A stretch of DNA of 64,000 nt from Agromyces italicus DSM 16388 (GTDB lineage Bacteria; Actinomycetota; Actinomycetes; Actinomycetales; Microbacteriaceae): NCBI RefSeq assembly GCF_000421545.1, contig NZ_ATXF01000006.1, forward strand, positions 1 through 64,000, in the 5' to 3' direction. Under the pieces are notes generated by a model. It saw nothing but the letters and a program-made list of their open reading frames with translations. It did no database searches and was not told the origin of the DNA. Of the stretch, positions 62,264-64,000 are shown piece after piece. The number at the start of each line of letters is the position of its first letter. The stretch's first letter is position 1. The position numbers were made by a program, and so were the translations under genes.

Positions 62264-63020
62264 CCTCACGTCTCCGATCGGGGCGCAACCGGCCGCCGAG
62301 GCCGTCGCCGACCTCTTCGCGCGGGTGTTCGACCGACTCGCCCAGTGGCGCTCACCCATCGAGCAGGCGATCGCCCCGGCGATCCGCTCGCTCGCCGACC
62401 CGGCCGCCGTGACCGGAGAGGTGCGCCCCGCCGACCTCGACCAGGTCGTCGCCGGTCTCGTGCTGCCGCGGTTGACCGAGCCCGATCCGCTCCTCGTGGG
62501 CGCGGGCTTCATCGCCGACGGCGAGATCGTGCGCGGCCGCGACGTGCACTTCGCCTGGTGGCTCGGCGCGCTCGACGACAACCCCGTGCTCGGCTCGACC
62601 GACACCCCGACCCGGCTCGACCTCTCGACCCGCGGGTACACCGAGTACCTCCGCGACTTCCGCGCCCTCGAGTGGTACCGCATCCCGGCCACGACGCGGC
62701 ATGCCCACGTCACCGGCCCGTATGTCGACCACCTGTGCACGTGCGACTACATCCTCACGCTGACGATGCCCGTGCACGCGCCCGACGGCGAACGCATGGT
62801 CGGCGTGGTCGGCGCCGACATCTCGGTGCGCCGCCTCGAGCAGGAGCTGCTGCCCCGCTTCCTCGCCGTCGCCGCCCCGCTCGCGCTCGTCAACGCCGAC
62901 GGTCGCGTCGTGCTCTCGACCGACCCCGAGCTCCAGGTCGGTCAGCTGGCGGATGCCTCGGCGGCGACCTCCCTCGAGTGCCCGGGCACGCCGTTCCGCG
63001 TGCTCGTCGGCGACGAGTAG
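62253..63020 (+). CDS. Stand-alone cache (PDC-like) sensor domain protein
   Basis: The product has 255 residues from ATG 62253, overlapping the FadR-type stop by 11 nt. No signal peptide or membrane helix is visible. The chain is a helix-rich N-terminus followed by a PAS-like cache fold: PLLVGAGFIADGEIVRGRDVHFAWW, TRLDLSTRGYTEYLRDFRALEWY, then HLCTCDYILTLTMPV and MVGVVGADISVRRLEQELLPRF and a short second unit (LALVNADGRVVLSTDP). Cache domains normally sit outside the cell in chemoreceptors and kinases. A soluble, lone one coupled to a regulator is unusual and may bind the same acid or amine as a co-sensor. The LCTCDY Cys pair is notable. Confidence 0.8.
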   Translation: MSADLTSPIGAQPAAEAVADLFARVFDRLAQWRSPIEQAIAPAIRSLADPAAVTGEVRPADLDQVVAGLVLPRLTEPDPLLVGAGFIADGEIVRGRDVHFAWWLGALDDNPVLGSTDTPTRLDLSTRGYTEYLRDFRALEWYRIPATTRHAHVTGPYVDHLCTCDYILTLTMPVHAPDGERMVGVVGADISVRRLEQELLPRFLAVAAPLALVNADGRVVLSTDPELQVGQLADASAATSLECPGTPFRVLVGDE

Positions 63021-63256
63021 TCGGGCGCCGGCAGCGGGTCGCCGATCGGCGACGAGCACCGTCGATTCGGGCTGCAGGCTCCGCCCCATGGAGGCGCAGC
63101 CGATGCGAGTCGGTGCGGCTGAGCATTCCCTGCGATCGGGTCGAGAAGAATCATCCGTTGTTATATCTTTGACAGACGAGCGTATGCACCGCGGCAGACG
63201 ACCCCTCAGACAGGCCCCGGCCGACTGGCGTGCGTGCCCCGAGAAGGAGAATCCCC
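63021..63256. other. Intergenic region with palindrome and AT-rich promoter patch
   Basis: GTCGCCGATCGGCGAC (63038-63053) is a perfect 16-bp palindrome 17 bases after the cache gene stop; CGACGAGCAC after it mirrors the end of the coding sequence. An unusually AT-rich stretch near 63157-63175 (TTGTTATATCTTTGACA) is likely the promoter region of the following dehydrogenase gene. No gene is seen. Confidence 0.6.
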
Positions 63257-64000
63257 ATGCCCTATGCCGTGACCAATCCCGCCACCGGCGAGGTCGTCAA
63301 GAGCTTCGACACCGTCACCGATGAGGCGCTCCAGGCCGCGATCGCCTCGGCCGACGAGGCCCACCGCGGCTGGTCGAAGCAATCGACCGTCGCCGAGCGC
63401 GCCGCACTCGTCCGCCGCGTCGCCGAGCTCCACAACGAACGCGTCGACGAGCTCGCCGACATCATCGTGCGCGAGATGGGCAAACCGCGCGAGCAGGCCG
63501 TCGGCGAGGTCGAGTTCTCGGCCGCGATCTACGAGTACTACGCCGACCACGCCGAGGCGCTCCTGAAGGACGAGCAGATCGAGCTCCTCGCCGGCGAGGG
63601 TTCAGCGCTCATCCGCCGTTCGTCGCTCGGCGTGCTGCTCGGCATCATGCCGTGGAACTTCCCGTACTACCAGGTCGCCCGCTTCGCCGGCCCGAACCTC
63701 ATCATCGGCAACACGATCCTGCTGAAGCACGCCGAGCAGTGCCCCGAGTCGGCCGCGGCGATCGAGCGCATCTTCCTCGACGCCGGCTTCCCCGAGGGCG
63801 CCTACGTCAACCTCTACGCCTCGCACGAGCAGATCGAGACCGTGATCGGCGACCGCCGCGTGCAGGGCGTCTCGCTGACGGGCTCCGAGCGCGCCGGCGC
63901 GATCGTCGCCGAGATCGCGGGCCGCCACCTCAAGAAGGTCGTGCTCGAGCTCGGCGGCTCCGACCCCTTCATCCTGCTCTCGACCGACGACCTCGATGCC
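63257..64000 (+). CDS. GabD-like semialdehyde dehydrogenase, 3' end outside the window
   Basis: The first 248 codons from ATG 63257, with GAGAAGGAGA upstream, are visible. MPYAVTNPATGEVVKSFDTV, IMPWNFPYYQVARFAGPNL, GNTILLKHAEQCPES, GVSLTGSERAGAIVAEIAG and VLELGGSDPFILL closely match the dehydrogenase at 38101, so the two are paralogues of the succinate/glutarate-semialdehyde type. The catalytic Cys region is beyond the window. Its place after the FadR and cache genes, near glutaryl-CoA dehydrogenase, suggests glutarate semialdehyde or a similar omega-oxo acid. Confidence 0.88.
   Translation, partial: MPYAVTNPATGEVVKSFDTVTDEALQAAIASADEAHRGWSKQSTVAERAALVRRVAELHNERVDELADIIVREMGKPREQAVGEVEFSAAIYEYYADHAEALLKDEQIELLAGEGSALIRRSSLGVLLGIMPWNFPYYQVARFAGPNLIIGNTILLKHAEQCPESAAAIERIFLDAGFPEGAYVNLYASHEQIETVIGDRRVQGVSLTGSERAGAIVAEIAGRHLKKVVLELGGSDPFILLSTDDLDA

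Overview
The window reads as a chromosomal segment of a high-GC actinobacterium, most likely a Microbacteriaceae member (Agromyces/Microbacterium type). The grounds are strong GC-ending codon use, many GTG starts, actinobacterial gene families and a recurrent GGATGCC/GGCATCC word. This is judged by eye, without a database search.

Layout. 1-5.8 kb: a visibly less GC-rich accessory block on the minus strand, with a secreted LamG protein followed by an RHS/WapA-type gene cut off by the end of an IS3-like element that runs out of the window. 6.0-14.4 kb: an eight-gene minus-strand sugar operon (Gfo/Idh oxidoreductase, CUT2 ABC transporter, two TIM-barrel isomerase/epimerases, a Dabb protein) divergent from a ROK regulator. 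15.9-22.9 kb: single genes (DUF1294, YqaJ-like nuclease, hydrolase, Pr6Pr membrane protein, MDR oxidoreductase, ArsR-type regulator, MFS transporter, GNAT). 23.1-26.3 kb: malate synthase and isocitrate lyase, then a decayed histidine kinase. 27.0-31.2 kb: a potABCD polyamine transporter operon. 31.3-34.4 kb: a lipoprotein, a deletion scar between two divergent genes, an epimerase with an HxlR regulator, and a cysteine hydrolase. 34.5-39.5 kb: a RamB/ScfR-type regulator, then FAD amine oxidoreductase, cupin and aldehyde dehydrogenase. 39.9-46.3 kb: HxlR and VOC genes, a PucR regulator, methylmalonate-semialdehyde dehydrogenase and a class III aminotransferase. 46.5-51.2 kb: a flavin amine oxidase whose sequence order appears circularly permuted, a second Pr6Pr protein and a polar amino acid ABC operon. 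51.4-58.9 kb: an 1887-residue secreted double-GH43 protein and a ketoglutarate-semialdehyde dehydrogenase. 59.0-64.0 kb: glutaryl-CoA dehydrogenase, CaiB/BaiF CoA-transferase, FadR-type regulator, a lone cache protein and the start of another aldehyde dehydrogenase.

How it works together. From 27 to 64 kb most operons fit uptake and breakdown of polyamines and omega-amino acids. PotABCD imports the amine; oxidase, aminotransferase and semialdehyde dehydrogenases remove nitrogen and make acids; the CoA-transferase and glutaryl-CoA dehydrogenase could send glutarate to crotonyl-CoA; the glyoxylate shunt enzymes and RamB-like regulator handle the resulting C2 units. This is inference from families and neighbourhood. 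The GH43 protein and the ketoglutarate-semialdehyde dehydrogenase instead suggest arabinose-polymer use.

Several non-coding themes recur: -10-like hexamers 6-7 nt before the start codon (leaderless genes), nested inverted repeats of about 60-90 bp between genes, and dispersed short repeats, one of which lies in frame inside the isocitrate lyase gene. No tRNA, rRNA or CRISPR array was seen.
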